A stretch of DNA of 64,000 nucleotides from Janibacter cremeus (GTDB lineage Bacteria; Actinomycetota; Actinomycetes; Actinomycetales; Dermatophilaceae): positions 1,612,001 through 1,676,000 of the forward strand of contig NZ_JACCAE010000001.1 in NCBI RefSeq assembly GCF_013409205.1. The letters run 5' to 3'. The notes beneath the pieces were generated by a model. That model saw nothing but the letters and a program-made list of their open reading frames with translations. It was not told where the DNA came from and ran no database searches. Shown here piece by piece: positions 1 to 8,159 of the stretch (within the stretch, counting starts at the first letter, position 1; each line of letters begins with the position of its first letter). Made by a program: the position numbers and the translations under genes.

Positions 1-291
1 GCCCAGGACGTTCTGACCATCCACCGCTTCGCCCACCTCATCGGTGGCGCCCGGATGGGCTCCTCCCCCGAGACGAGCGTCGTCGACGCCAACCAGCGTT
101 CCTGGGCGGTGCCCAACCTCTTCATCTGCGACGGATCCGTCTGCCCGACCCAGGGAGCGGCCAACCCCGCCCTGACGATCATGGCCCTGGCCTCGCGCCT
201 GGGCGAGCGGATGGCCGACGGGCGGGCGATGGACGACGACCCGCGTGCCCGCGCCGGCACGACCCCCGTCCCCACGAGAGCGAGGCAGTGA
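1..291 (+). CDS. GMC-family FAD oxidoreductase, C-terminal fragment
   Basis: The frame is open from the first base, so the gene begins left of the window; only the last 96 residues are seen. They match the C-terminal domain of glucose-methanol-choline oxidoreductases: FAHLIGGARMG resembles the family's H-x2-G-T-x-R-M-G stretch, followed by VPNLFICDGSVCPT and ANPALTIMALA. In the family this domain carries the active-site His and closes the substrate pocket over FAD. The substrate cannot be told from this part. The tail after about residue 80 is charged and poorly conserved. The next gene starts 3 bases after the stop, suggesting one transcript with the GH15, ThDP and enolase-superfamily genes. 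Confidence 0.85.
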   Translation, partial: AQDVLTIHRFAHLIGGARMGSSPETSVVDANQRSWAVPNLFICDGSVCPTQGAANPALTIMALASRLGERMADGRAMDDDPRARAGTTPVPTRARQ

Positions 292-294
292 CCG

Positions 295-2082
295 ATGCAA
301 GCACCCGACGAAGGGGGCTGCGCGCCCCACGTGCTGCGCCAGTACGCGATGCTCGCCGACGGCGAGCGTGCGGCGCTGCTCGGCCCGCACGGTCACGTGG
401 CCTGGCTGTGCGCGCCCGCGTGGCACTCCGACGCGGTCTTCTCCACACTCGTCGGTGGGCGCGGCTGCTACTCGATCACCCCGACCGGCCGCCACGTCTG
501 GGGTGGGTACTACGAGGAGGGTTCACTCATCTGGCGGTCGCGGTGGACCACCACCAACGGATTCGTCGAGTGCCGCGAGGCCCTCGCCTTCCCCGGTGAG
601 CGCGACCGTCTGGTGCTGATGCGACAGGTCGTCGCGCTCGAGGGCGACGCGGACGTCGAGGTGCGCCTCGACGCCCGGGCCGGTTTCGGCGTCGAACCGA
701 TGGGCGACCTCACCCAGGGGGACGGGTCGTGGACGGCGACGACCGGCCCCCTTCGCCTGCGGTGGAGCGGTGCCGGCGACCAGGCGCAGCAGAACGACGA
801 CGGCGAGCTGACCCTGGATCTGCATCTCCCGCAGGGGGAGCACCGCGACTTCGTCCTCGAGCTGTCCACCGAGGACCTGCCGGACCAGCCGCCCGAGCCC
901 GACGCCCTGTGGGAGGCCACTGCCTACGCCTGGGCGCAGGAGGTGCCCGACGTCGCCGAGTCGGCGACGTCCGGGGAGGCGCGGCACGCGTACGCGGTCC
1001 TGCGGGGGATGACCAGCTCCAGCGGCGGGATGGTCGCCGCGGCCACGACGAGCCTGCCGGAACGTGCCGATCAGGGCCGCGACTACGACTACCGCTACGT
1101 GTGGATCCGCGACCAGGCCCTGACCGGCCAGGCGATCGCGGCGGCAGGGCCACACCCGCTGCTCGACGACGCGGTCCGATTCGTCGCGGCACGGGTCCTC
1201 GAGCACGGCGCCCGGCTTGCCCCCGCCTACACCATCGACGGCGACCCGGTGCCCGACCAGCGCCAGCTCGACCTGCCCGGATACCCCGGAGGCAACGACG
1301 TCATCGGCAACCACGTCAATGCCCAGTTCCAGCTCGACGTCTTCGGTGAGGTGCTGCTGCTCTTGGCGGCCGCCGCCGGGCACGACCGGCTGGACGCCGA
1401 GGGCTGGCGCGCTGCGAGGGCCGCCGTCGACGCCATCGCCGAGCGGTGGCACGAGTCCGAGGCCGGATTCTGGGAGCTCGACCCCCACCAGTGGACCGAG
1501 AGCCGACTGATCTGCGTGGCCGGGCTGCGGGCCATCGCCGCAGCCGGGGCACCGACGAGCAGCACCGGCGGCTGGATGGCGCTCGCCGACACGATCCTGG
1601 CCGACACCGCGACGACCTGCACCCACGAGTCCGGGCGGTGGCAGCGCGCGCCCGACGACCCGGGTGTCGATGCCGCGCTGCTCCTGCCGGCCCTGCGGGG
1701 CGGGATCTCCGCCGACGACCCCCGCACGGAGGCCACCCTCAGCGCACTCCTCGACGAGTTGGCCGACGACCACCACCTCTACCGGTTCCGTCAGCAGCCG
1801 GGACCGCTGGCGGACGCCGAGGGGTCCTTCCTCATGTGCGGCTTCCTCATGGCCATGGCACTGCAGCAGCAGGGCCGGCAGGTGGAGGCCTACCGGTGGT
1901 TCGAGCGCAACCGGGCCGCCTGCGGCCCACCCGGCCTGTACTCCGAGGAGTACGACATCCACCAGCGTCAGCTGCGCGGCAACCTGCCGCAGGCCTTCGT
2001 CCACGCCGTGATGTTCGAGGCCTCGATCCGACTCCCCGACCGGCCGCAGTACCCCCGCCCCGACGCGGACACCCGCAACTGA
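295..2082 (+). CDS. Glycoside hydrolase family 15 protein (glucoamylase/trehalase-like)
   Basis: 595 residues. The N-terminal half is the beta-sandwich domain of bacterial GH15 proteins and the C-terminal half an alpha/alpha barrel. Visible barrel motifs are DYDYRYVWIRDQALT near residue 263, PGYPGGNDVIGNHVNAQFQL near 328, GFWEL near 391 (Glu394 fits the general acid) and LYSEEYDIHQRQLRGNLPQA near 546, whose glutamates fit the general base. Both catalytic acids appear present, so it is probably active on an alpha-glucosidic substrate; glucoamylase and trehalase activities both occur in this subfamily and I cannot choose. No signal peptide, so cytoplasmic. It starts 3 bases after the GMC stop and lies 41 bases before the ThDP gene. 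Confidence 0.85.
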   Translation: MQAPDEGGCAPHVLRQYAMLADGERAALLGPHGHVAWLCAPAWHSDAVFSTLVGGRGCYSITPTGRHVWGGYYEEGSLIWRSRWTTTNGFVECREALAFPGERDRLVLMRQVVALEGDADVEVRLDARAGFGVEPMGDLTQGDGSWTATTGPLRLRWSGAGDQAQQNDDGELTLDLHLPQGEHRDFVLELSTEDLPDQPPEPDALWEATAYAWAQEVPDVAESATSGEARHAYAVLRGMTSSSGGMVAAATTSLPERADQGRDYDYRYVWIRDQALTGQAIAAAGPHPLLDDAVRFVAARVLEHGARLAPAYTIDGDPVPDQRQLDLPGYPGGNDVIGNHVNAQFQLDVFGEVLLLLAAAAGHDRLDAEGWRAARAAVDAIAERWHESEAGFWELDPHQWTESRLICVAGLRAIAAAGAPTSSTGGWMALADTILADTATTCTHESGRWQRAPDDPGVDAALLLPALRGGISADDPRTEATLSALLDELADDHHLYRFRQQPGPLADAEGSFLMCGFLMAMALQQQGRQVEAYRWFERNRAACGPPGLYSEEYDIHQRQLRGNLPQAFVHAVMFEASIRLPDRPQYPRPDADTRN

Positions 2083-2123
2083 CCCCCTTCGTCCCCCGCC
2101 CCCACCACCGACAGGAGCGCACC

Positions 2124-3956
2124 ATGAGCAGCACTGTGAGCGAGTTCGTCATCGACCGGCTGATCGAGTGGGACCTGCACCGGTTCTACGGCTACCCCGG
2201 CGACGGGATCGGCGGCTTCGACGGCGCCCTGGAGAGCGGCGAGGCCGACGGCAAGGCCTTCCGCTACATCCGGCCGACGCACGAGGAGGTCGCCAGCTTC
2301 CTCGCCTGCGCGCACGCGAAGTTCACCGGTGAGGTCGGCGTGTGCATCGCCACCTCCGGCCCGGGAGCGGTCCACCTGCTCAACGGGCTCTATGACGCGA
2401 AGATGGACAACCAGCCCGTCGTCGCGATCGTCGGCCAGCAGGGGCGGGTCTCGCTCGGCAGCCACGCGCAGCAGGAGATGGACCTGGAGGCGGTCTTCGC
2501 CGACGTCGCCGGGTACTGCCAGACGGTGCTGACCCCGGCACACGCCCAGACAGTCGTCGACCGGGCGGTGCGGATCGCCGCCGCACAGAGGTGCCCCACC
2601 GTGGTCATCCTCCCGGCGGACGTGCAGACCCTGGAGATGGTCGAGCCACCCCTGGAGCACTGGGTCTCGCGCACCGGGGTCGGGTACTCCTCGACCGCCC
2701 TCGTACCCCCGGAGGACGAGCTGCGCCGGGCGGCGGAGGTGCTGGGCTCCGGCAGCAAGGTCGCGATGCTCGTCGGTCAGGGCGCCCGCGGTGCCACCGA
2801 CGAGGTCATCGCCGTCGCCGAGCGCCTCGGGGCCGGGGTCGCCACCGCCCTGCTCGGCAAGGACGTCCTGCCCGGCGATCTGCCGTACCACACCCAGCAG
2901 CTCGGTCTGCTCGGCTCGCTGCCGAGCTACGAGATGATGCAGGACTGCGACACCCTGCTGATGATCGGCACGAACTTCCCCTACGCCGAGTTCCTGCCCG
3001 AGACCGGGCAGGCGCGGGGCGTGCAGATCGACCTGTCGCCCGGGCACCTGAGCCTGCGCTACCCAATGGAGGTCAATCTCGGCGGTGACGCGAAGGCGAC
3101 CCTGACCGCGCTCCTGCCCCACCTGGAGCAGACCGACGACCTCGACTGGCAGAAGCACGTCGTGGACGGGATGCGGCAGTGGGAGGAGGTCACGGCGCAG
3201 GAGGCCGCCGTCGAGGCCGACCCGATCAACCCGCGCCGCGTCTACCAGGCGCTCAACGACCGCCTCCCGCACAACGCGATCGTCACCGCCGACGCCGGGT
3301 CCACCGCCGACTGGTACGGCCACCACCTGCGCCTCGGGCCGGAGATGTCGGGCAACCTCTCCGGGATGCTCGCCTCGATGCTCGCGGCGATGCCCTACGC
3401 GCTGGCGGCCAAGTTCGCCCACCCGCACCGACCGGTCGTCTGCACGATCGGCGACGGCGCCTTCCAGATGCTCGGGATGAACGAGTTGCTGACCGTCAAG
3501 CGGCACTGGCAGGAGTGGGAGGACCCCCGATTCATCGTGCTCGTGCTGCACAACGACGACCTGACGCAGGTCTCGTGGGAGATGCGCGAGGCCGGCGACC
3601 CTCGCTACGACACCAGTCAGCTCGTCGAGGACATGGACTACGCCGGCTACGCCGAGCTGCTCGGTCTGCGCGGCATCACCGTCGAGCGGCCCGAGGACGT
3701 CGAGAAGGCGTGGGACGAGGCCTTCGCCGCGGACCGCCCGGTCGTCCTCGACGTGCGCACCGATCCCAACGTTCCACCGCTGCCGGCGCACATCTCCTTC
3801 GATCAGGCGAAGGGGTTCCTGGCGGCCTTGGCCAAGGGCGACCCTGCGCGGGCGTCCGTCGTGCGCGACTCCGCCCGGGCGGTGGCCGCGGAGCTCTTCG
3901 CCAAGGCCAAGGAAGCGGTCGGCAGCGACGACGAGAATCGACCCACGCGGCGATGA
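2124..3956 (+). CDS. Thiamine diphosphate-dependent enzyme, pyruvate oxidase/acetolactate synthase-like
   Basis: 610 residues with the three-domain layout of the pyruvate oxidase/acetohydroxyacid synthase group. The N-terminal domain has the activating glutamate in RPTHEE near residue 54 and TSGPGAVHLLNGLYDA. The middle domain is Rossmann-like. The C-terminal domain has the ThDP/metal motif GDG near residue 442 ending at LHND about 30 residues on. The frame is open back to 1446, but the start at 2124 has AGGAG at 2113-2117 and begins the conserved domain; the upstream stretch overlaps GH15 in another frame. Proteins of this type are usually annotated only as thiamine pyrophosphate-requiring. 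Pyruvate or another 2-oxo acid is the likely substrate (inference). The stop overlaps the next start by 4 bases. Confidence 0.85.
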   Translation: MSSTVSEFVIDRLIEWDLHRFYGYPGDGIGGFDGALESGEADGKAFRYIRPTHEEVASFLACAHAKFTGEVGVCIATSGPGAVHLLNGLYDAKMDNQPVVAIVGQQGRVSLGSHAQQEMDLEAVFADVAGYCQTVLTPAHAQTVVDRAVRIAAAQRCPTVVILPADVQTLEMVEPPLEHWVSRTGVGYSSTALVPPEDELRRAAEVLGSGSKVAMLVGQGARGATDEVIAVAERLGAGVATALLGKDVLPGDLPYHTQQLGLLGSLPSYEMMQDCDTLLMIGTNFPYAEFLPETGQARGVQIDLSPGHLSLRYPMEVNLGGDAKATLTALLPHLEQTDDLDWQKHVVDGMRQWEEVTAQEAAVEADPINPRRVYQALNDRLPHNAIVTADAGSTADWYGHHLRLGPEMSGNLSGMLASMLAAMPYALAAKFAHPHRPVVCTIGDGAFQMLGMNELLTVKRHWQEWEDPRFIVLVLHNDDLTQVSWEMREAGDPRYDTSQLVEDMDYAGYAELLGLRGITVERPEDVEKAWDEAFAADRPVVLDVRTDPNVPPLPAHISFDQAKGFLAALAKGDPARASVVRDSARAVAAELFAKAKEAVGSDDENRPTRR

Positions 3957-5074
3957 CCCCGGCGACCGGTCAGCGGCCGGCGATCGACTCCCTTCGCGCC
4001 ACCGCGTGGACCATCCCCACCGACGCGCCCGAGGCGGACGGGACCCTGGCGTGGGACTCGACGACGCTCGTGGTGGCCACCCTCGAGTGCGACGGTGTCA
4101 CCGGGACGGGGTGGACCTACGCGCCCGCCGCGTGCGCGCGGCTGATCGAGGAGCAGCTGGCCGATGTCGTCGTCGGGCGGGATCCGATGGCGGTGCCCGG
4201 CACGTGGGTGGAGATGGTCCGCGCGGTGCGCAACGACACCCGCCCGGGTCTCGCCGGGTACGCCGTCTCCGCCGTCGACGTCGCGTGCTGGGACCTGAAG
4301 GCCCGGCTGCTCGACCTGTCCTTGGTCGACCTCTTCGGAGCGGTCGGCACACAGGTGCCCGTCTACGGCAGCGGCGGGTTCACCACCTACGACGAGGCGC
4401 GCACGCGCGAGCAGCTCGGCGGTTGGGTCCGGGGGCAGGGCATCCCGCGGGTGAAGATCAAGATCGGTCAGGACCGGGGCACCCGGGTCGGGCGCGACGT
4501 GGAGCGCATCGCCCTCGCGCGTGAGGTGATCGGCCCGGATGCCGAGCTGTACGTCGACGCCAACGGGGCCTACGGCGCCAAGCAGGCCGTACGGGTCATG
4601 GACCGGTGCGCCGATGCCCGGGTCGCCTGGCTCGAGGAGCCGGTCAGCTCCAACGACCTCGCCGGGTTGCGCCTCGTGCGTGAGCAGGTGGCCGCGGACG
4701 TGGCAGCCGGGGAGTACGGCAGCGACATCGGCTACTTCCAGCGGATGTGCGCCGCCGGCGCCGTCGACTGCCTGCAGATCGACGCGACCAGATGCGGTGG
4801 ATACACCGAGTGGCTGCGCTCGGCCGCGGTCGCCGCGGCCCACGAGCTGCCCGTCTCCGGACACTGCGCCCCCAACCTGCACGCGCACGTGGCCGCGGCG
4901 ACGCCGGGGCTGCGCCATCTGGAGTGGTTCCACGACCACGTGCGCATCGAGTCCCTGGCCTTCGAGGGTGCCCTTGATCCGGCCGGTGGGACCGTGACCC
5001 CCGACCGCTCGGCGCCGGGCCACGGGCTGACCCTGCGCACCGACGCGATGGAGCGCTATCTCGACCGCTCGTGA
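3953..5074 (+). CDS. Enolase-superfamily enzyme (mandelate racemase/muconate lactonizing group)
   Basis: 373 residues, translationally coupled to the ThDP gene through ATGA. The C-terminal barrel shows, in order, the lysine motif KIKIG near residue 169, the metal ligands in DANGAY near 202, EEP near 228 and GEYGSD near 250, then DATRCGG and SGHCAPNLH near 300. This is the set expected for a Mg-dependent alpha-proton abstraction enzyme, most often an acid-sugar dehydratase, racemase or cycloisomerase. The specific reaction is not predictable from motifs. Position after GMC, GH15 and ThDP genes suggests a sugar-acid or oxidised-sugar route. It ends 14 bases from the convergent lactate monooxygenase-like gene. 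Confidence 0.85.
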   Translation: MTPATGQRPAIDSLRATAWTIPTDAPEADGTLAWDSTTLVVATLECDGVTGTGWTYAPAACARLIEEQLADVVVGRDPMAVPGTWVEMVRAVRNDTRPGLAGYAVSAVDVACWDLKARLLDLSLVDLFGAVGTQVPVYGSGGFTTYDEARTREQLGGWVRGQGIPRVKIKIGQDRGTRVGRDVERIALAREVIGPDAELYVDANGAYGAKQAVRVMDRCADARVAWLEEPVSSNDLAGLRLVREQVAADVAAGEYGSDIGYFQRMCAAGAVDCLQIDATRCGGYTEWLRSAAVAAAHELPVSGHCAPNLHAHVAAATPGLRHLEWFHDHVRIESLAFEGALDPAGGTVTPDRSAPGHGLTLRTDAMERYLDRS

Positions 5075-5088
5075 GCAGTCGCGCGTGC

Positions 5089-6423
5089 TCAGCCCTCGAC
5101 GAGCAGGTCCCGGGTGATGTCCGCGATCGAGGCGGCACCGACCAGACCCATGGTCAGATCGAGCTCGGCCAGCACACCGTCGATGACCGCACTGACGCCG
5201 GCAGCCCCGTCGAGGGCGAGCCCGTAGACGTGCGGACGGCCGAGCAGGCAGGTGTCCGCGCCGAGCGCGAGCGCCATGAAGAGGTCTGCCCCGGTTCGGA
5301 TCCCGCTGTCCATGAGGACCGTCGGCTCGGGGCCCACAGCATCGCGGATGCGCACCAGCGCATCGAGGGCGCTGATCGAGCGGTCGACCTGGCGTCCGCC
5401 GTGGTTGGACACCACGATGCCGTCCACGCCCGAGTCGAAGGCGCGCTGGGCATCGTCCTCGTGGAGCACGCCCTTCAGGACGACGGGGAGGGAGGTGCGA
5501 TCCTTCAGCGTGGCGATGTGCTCCCACGACAGACCGGGGTTGGAGTAGATGTCGAGGAAGGTCTCGACCGCTGCCCGCGGCTCGGCCGAGCGGAGGTTGG
5601 CCCGCAGCGCGCCGGGGTGCTCCCTGGACATCGACAGCAGGGTGCCGGCTCCCCCCTTCGCCGCCCTCGCCAGGTCAACGGGCCGCCGCGGGTCCAGCCC
5701 GAGATCCTGCGCCTTGGCGCCGGCAGCCGCGAGCCGCCGGCGGACCAGGCTCATGAAGCGCGGGTCCGAGGTGTACTGGGCGATCCCCTGCCCGCGGGCG
5801 AAGGGGAGGCTGCCCAGGTCGAGGTCCTGGGTGCGCCACCCGAGCATGGTCGTGTCGAGTGTGACGACGAGCGCCTGCGCCCCGGCCGCCTCGGCGCGGC
5901 CGATCATGGAGTCGACGAGGTCCTCGTCCGTGGACCAGTAGAGCTGGTACCAGAAGGGGGTCCCCGCCATCGCGCGCGCCGTCAGCTCCATCGGAGCGCT
6001 GCCCTGGCAGGAGAACACGTAGGGGATGCCGCTGGCGCGGGCGCCCCGCGCGATCCGCACGTCGGCGTCGTCGGTGATCAGCCCGGCCGCTCCGACGGGG
6101 GCCAGCATCAGCGGTGCGGCCAGATCGGTGTCGAGGATGCGGACGCCCAGGTCGCGCTCGGTGGTCGCGTGCAGCATCCGCGGTACGACCTGCCACCGGT
6201 CGAAGGCCTCGCGGTTGGCCCGCATCGTCGCCCCCGAGCCCGCGCCGCCGGCTACGTAGGCCCACGCCTTGGGGGTCATCGCGCGCTTGGCCCGGCGCTC
6301 CAGCTCGGTGGTGTCGGTGGGCACGGTCGGCGCGATGCCGAGCGCGCCGGGGCGATAGATCGCGTCCTGGCGGGCGCGGCCTCGTCCGGCCGGAGCCTGG
6401 GCCGAATCCTCGGGTGTGGTCAT
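5089..6423 (-). CDS. FMN-dependent alpha-hydroxy-acid oxidase, lactate 2-monooxygenase-like
   Basis: 444 residues, somewhat longer than the roughly 390 usual for mycobacterial lactate 2-monooxygenase, with an extended polar N-terminus. After it comes IYRPGALGIAPTVPTD, resembling the N-terminal signature of that enzyme. The FMN barrel follows: APLMLAPVGAAGL, YQLYWSTD, the active-site SNHGGRQVD with the catalytic His, and DSGIRTGADLFMALALGAD near the C-terminus for phosphate binding. The probable role is cytoplasmic O2-dependent oxidation of L-lactate or another 2-hydroxy acid. It converges on the enolase-superfamily gene and may share its pathway, since both act on hydroxy acids or their products (inference). 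Confidence 0.85.
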   Translation of the reverse strand: MTTPEDSAQAPAGRGRARQDAIYRPGALGIAPTVPTDTTELERRAKRAMTPKAWAYVAGGAGSGATMRANREAFDRWQVVPRMLHATTERDLGVRILDTDLAAPLMLAPVGAAGLITDDADVRIARGARASGIPYVFSCQGSAPMELTARAMAGTPFWYQLYWSTDEDLVDSMIGRAEAAGAQALVVTLDTTMLGWRTQDLDLGSLPFARGQGIAQYTSDPRFMSLVRRRLAAAGAKAQDLGLDPRRPVDLARAAKGGAGTLLSMSREHPGALRANLRSAEPRAAVETFLDIYSNPGLSWEHIATLKDRTSLPVVLKGVLHEDDAQRAFDSGVDGIVVSNHGGRQVDRSISALDALVRIRDAVGPEPTVLMDSGIRTGADLFMALALGADTCLLGRPHVYGLALDGAAGVSAVIDGVLAELDLTMGLVGAASIADITRDLLVEG

Positions 6424-6526
6424 GGACGCAGGCTAGCCCCGTCGGAGGGCCCTGGACCGTCCCGTCACCGCACCGGATCGGGCCGATGTCCACAGTCTCG
6501 GCCTGTGCGATGGCGGTTGTCGGTGG

Positions 6527-6542
6527 TCGAACATACGATCGA
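6527..6542 (+). promoter_or_regulatory. LexA (SOS) box overlapping the DUF222 promoter
   Basis: TCGAAC-ATAC-GATCGA differs by one base from the mycobacterial SOS box consensus TCGAAC-N4-GTTCGA. It covers the candidate -10 TACGAT (6534-6539), which lies 12 bases before the ATG at 6546, so LexA binding would block initiation of a leaderless transcript. SOS boxes are known before members of the 13E12-repeat family in Mycobacterium, which supports the reading. Confidence 0.7.
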
Positions 6543-6545
6543 GGC

Positions 6546-7931
6546 ATGTCGATGGTGGCGCAGTGGAGCGAGGGTTACGGGATGGTTCCCGGGCTGCGTG
6601 ATGCGTTGCGGTCGTTGTCTTTCGGGGCCGCTGCTCCCGCACTGACGGCCGCCGTTGGAGCGGGCGCACTTGGTGTCGATGCGAGTGGTGGTGAGGCTGC
6701 GGACGCGGGATTGTGGCGACTTCAGGACCGTGAGGTCACCGATGCCCTGGCCGTCGTCGGACAGATCCGGCAGCTGTTGGAGGTCGCGGAGGTCGATCTG
6801 GTGCGTGAGGGTCTGGCGCGGGGCCTGCCGGCCGAGTCTGCGTGGTCGGCGCATGACTGGGTCACCCGCGCGGAGGGTGAGCGGTCCCCGGATCCGAGTG
6901 TGCGGCACGTGGGTTCGGTGGTGCGGGTGGCCCAGGCCGGCACCACGATGGCCGGCCGGTACTGGACCCGAGCGGATGGTGCGGTCGGTGAGCTGCGCGA
7001 GGCCTTCACCAGGGGGGATCTGCCGTTGGGCAAGGCCGACCAGCTGGCGCGGTTCCATGCGCAGGTCGCGCCGGTGGCCGACGAGGAGGAGCTGGCCGAC
7101 GACCTGTCGGCGTTGGTCGCGGCCGCGCAGGACGACATCGTGGCCACCGGCCCCGATGGCCGACGCCGCGAGCGGGTGCGGGGACTGACGGACAAGGAAC
7201 TCGCGGCCGGCATCACGCGTGCCGGGCGGCTGCTGAGGCCCGAGAAGGACCAGGACCGCGAGGACAAGCGCGCCAAGGCCGCGCGCACGTTCACCAAGTC
7301 CCCAGGCCCGGCCGGGATGAGCGCCTACAAGGTCGTCCTGGACGCCGAGGGTGCCGCGGTCATCGACTCGGCCATCGCGGCCCTGTCCGGGCCGGTCAAG
7401 GGCCCCGAGGGTGAGCACGACGAGCGGCCCGCCACCCAGCGCCGCGCGGACGCACTGGTGGAGATCATCCGACGCGGGGTCTCCGCGCCCGGCGAAGCGG
7501 CCAAGAGCGAGAAGGCCCAGCTGATGGTCACCATCGGCCTGGACGACCTGCGCTCAGGCACCAACGGTGCCGGCGTCACCACCACCGGTGAGGTCCTGGC
7601 GCCGGCCACGGTGCGCAAGCTCGCCTGCGACGCGGGGATCATCCCCGTCATCCTGGGCTCCGACGGTGAAGTCCTCGACCTGGGCCGTACGGCGCGGTTC
7701 TTCACCCCCGGGCAGCGCAAGGCGATCTGGCTGCGGGACCGGGGCTGTACCTACCCGGGGTGCACCATGCCCCCGCAGTGGTGCGATGCCCACCACGTGG
7801 CCTGGTGGTCCCGAGGCGGAGCCACCGACACCGGCAACGCCGCATTGTTGTGCGAGCGCCACCACACGAAGGTCCACACCCACGACCTGACCGCGACCAT
7901 CACCCCCACCGGCGTCACCTGGCACGTCTAG
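6546..7931 (+). CDS. DUF222 and HNH endonuclease domain protein (13E12-repeat type)
   Basis: 461 residues. The N-terminal and central part is the helical DUF222 domain; the C-terminus is an HNH nuclease module with CTYPGC, CDAHHV, a central Asn and LLCERHH, giving Cys pairs and the catalytic His. The family occurs in many copies in actinobacterial genomes; its cellular role is unsettled, but the HNH core suggests metal-dependent DNA cleavage. The start at 6546 is favoured because a TANNNT box lies exactly 12 bases upstream and an SOS box overlaps it; in-frame ATGs at 6552 and 6582 are alternatives. Damage induction is an inference from that box. Confidence 0.85.
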   Translation: MSMVAQWSEGYGMVPGLRDALRSLSFGAAAPALTAAVGAGALGVDASGGEAADAGLWRLQDREVTDALAVVGQIRQLLEVAEVDLVREGLARGLPAESAWSAHDWVTRAEGERSPDPSVRHVGSVVRVAQAGTTMAGRYWTRADGAVGELREAFTRGDLPLGKADQLARFHAQVAPVADEEELADDLSALVAAAQDDIVATGPDGRRRERVRGLTDKELAAGITRAGRLLRPEKDQDREDKRAKAARTFTKSPGPAGMSAYKVVLDAEGAAVIDSAIAALSGPVKGPEGEHDERPATQRRADALVEIIRRGVSAPGEAAKSEKAQLMVTIGLDDLRSGTNGAGVTTTGEVLAPATVRKLACDAGIIPVILGSDGEVLDLGRTARFFTPGQRKAIWLRDRGCTYPGCTMPPQWCDAHHVAWWSRGGATDTGNAALLCERHHTKVHTHDLTATITPTGVTWHV

Positions 7932-8071
7932 CGACCACGCCCCGCGCCCGGCCACACCCGGCCGGGCACTGCGGCATGCCCCGGGCCGTCACGCAGACGT
8001 GTCCGCTGTGAGCATGGGCGCGTGCGATCCGTGATCGACGGTCGTGTCCAAGCCCAGCCCGATGCCCGGGA

Positions 8072-8154
8072 GGTGTCGACCCGGCGGCGCGGTCCAGCGG
8101 CGCGCTCCAGCGGCGCGCTCCAGCGGCGCGGTCCGGCGGCGTCGGGTCGACACC
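8072..8154. repeat. Perfect inverted repeat enclosing four 13-bp tandem repeats
   Basis: Twelve-base arms GGTGTCGACCCG (8072-8083) and CGGGTCGACACC (8143-8154) are exact reverse complements. Between them lie four 13-base units at 8085-8097, 8098-8110, 8111-8123 and 8124-8136, of the form CGGCGCGCTCCAG with small variations, plus a partial fifth. It sits between the convergent DUF222 and permease genes and may act as a bidirectional terminator with an expanded loop. Confidence 0.8.
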
Positions 8155-8159
8155 GTTAC

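Noticed and set aside
1446-2123. N-terminal extension of the ThDP enzyme
   Set aside because: The frame is open but overlaps GH15 coding in another frame; the ribosome site at 2113 and the start of domain homology place the start at 2124.
5071-6645. Plus-strand open frame of 524 codons across the lactate monooxygenase-like gene
   Set aside because: No motifs, biased composition, and it lies opposite a clear FMN-enzyme gene.
8084-8142. Possible CRISPR array
   Set aside because: The 13-base units are directly adjacent without unique spacers, and no cas genes are present.
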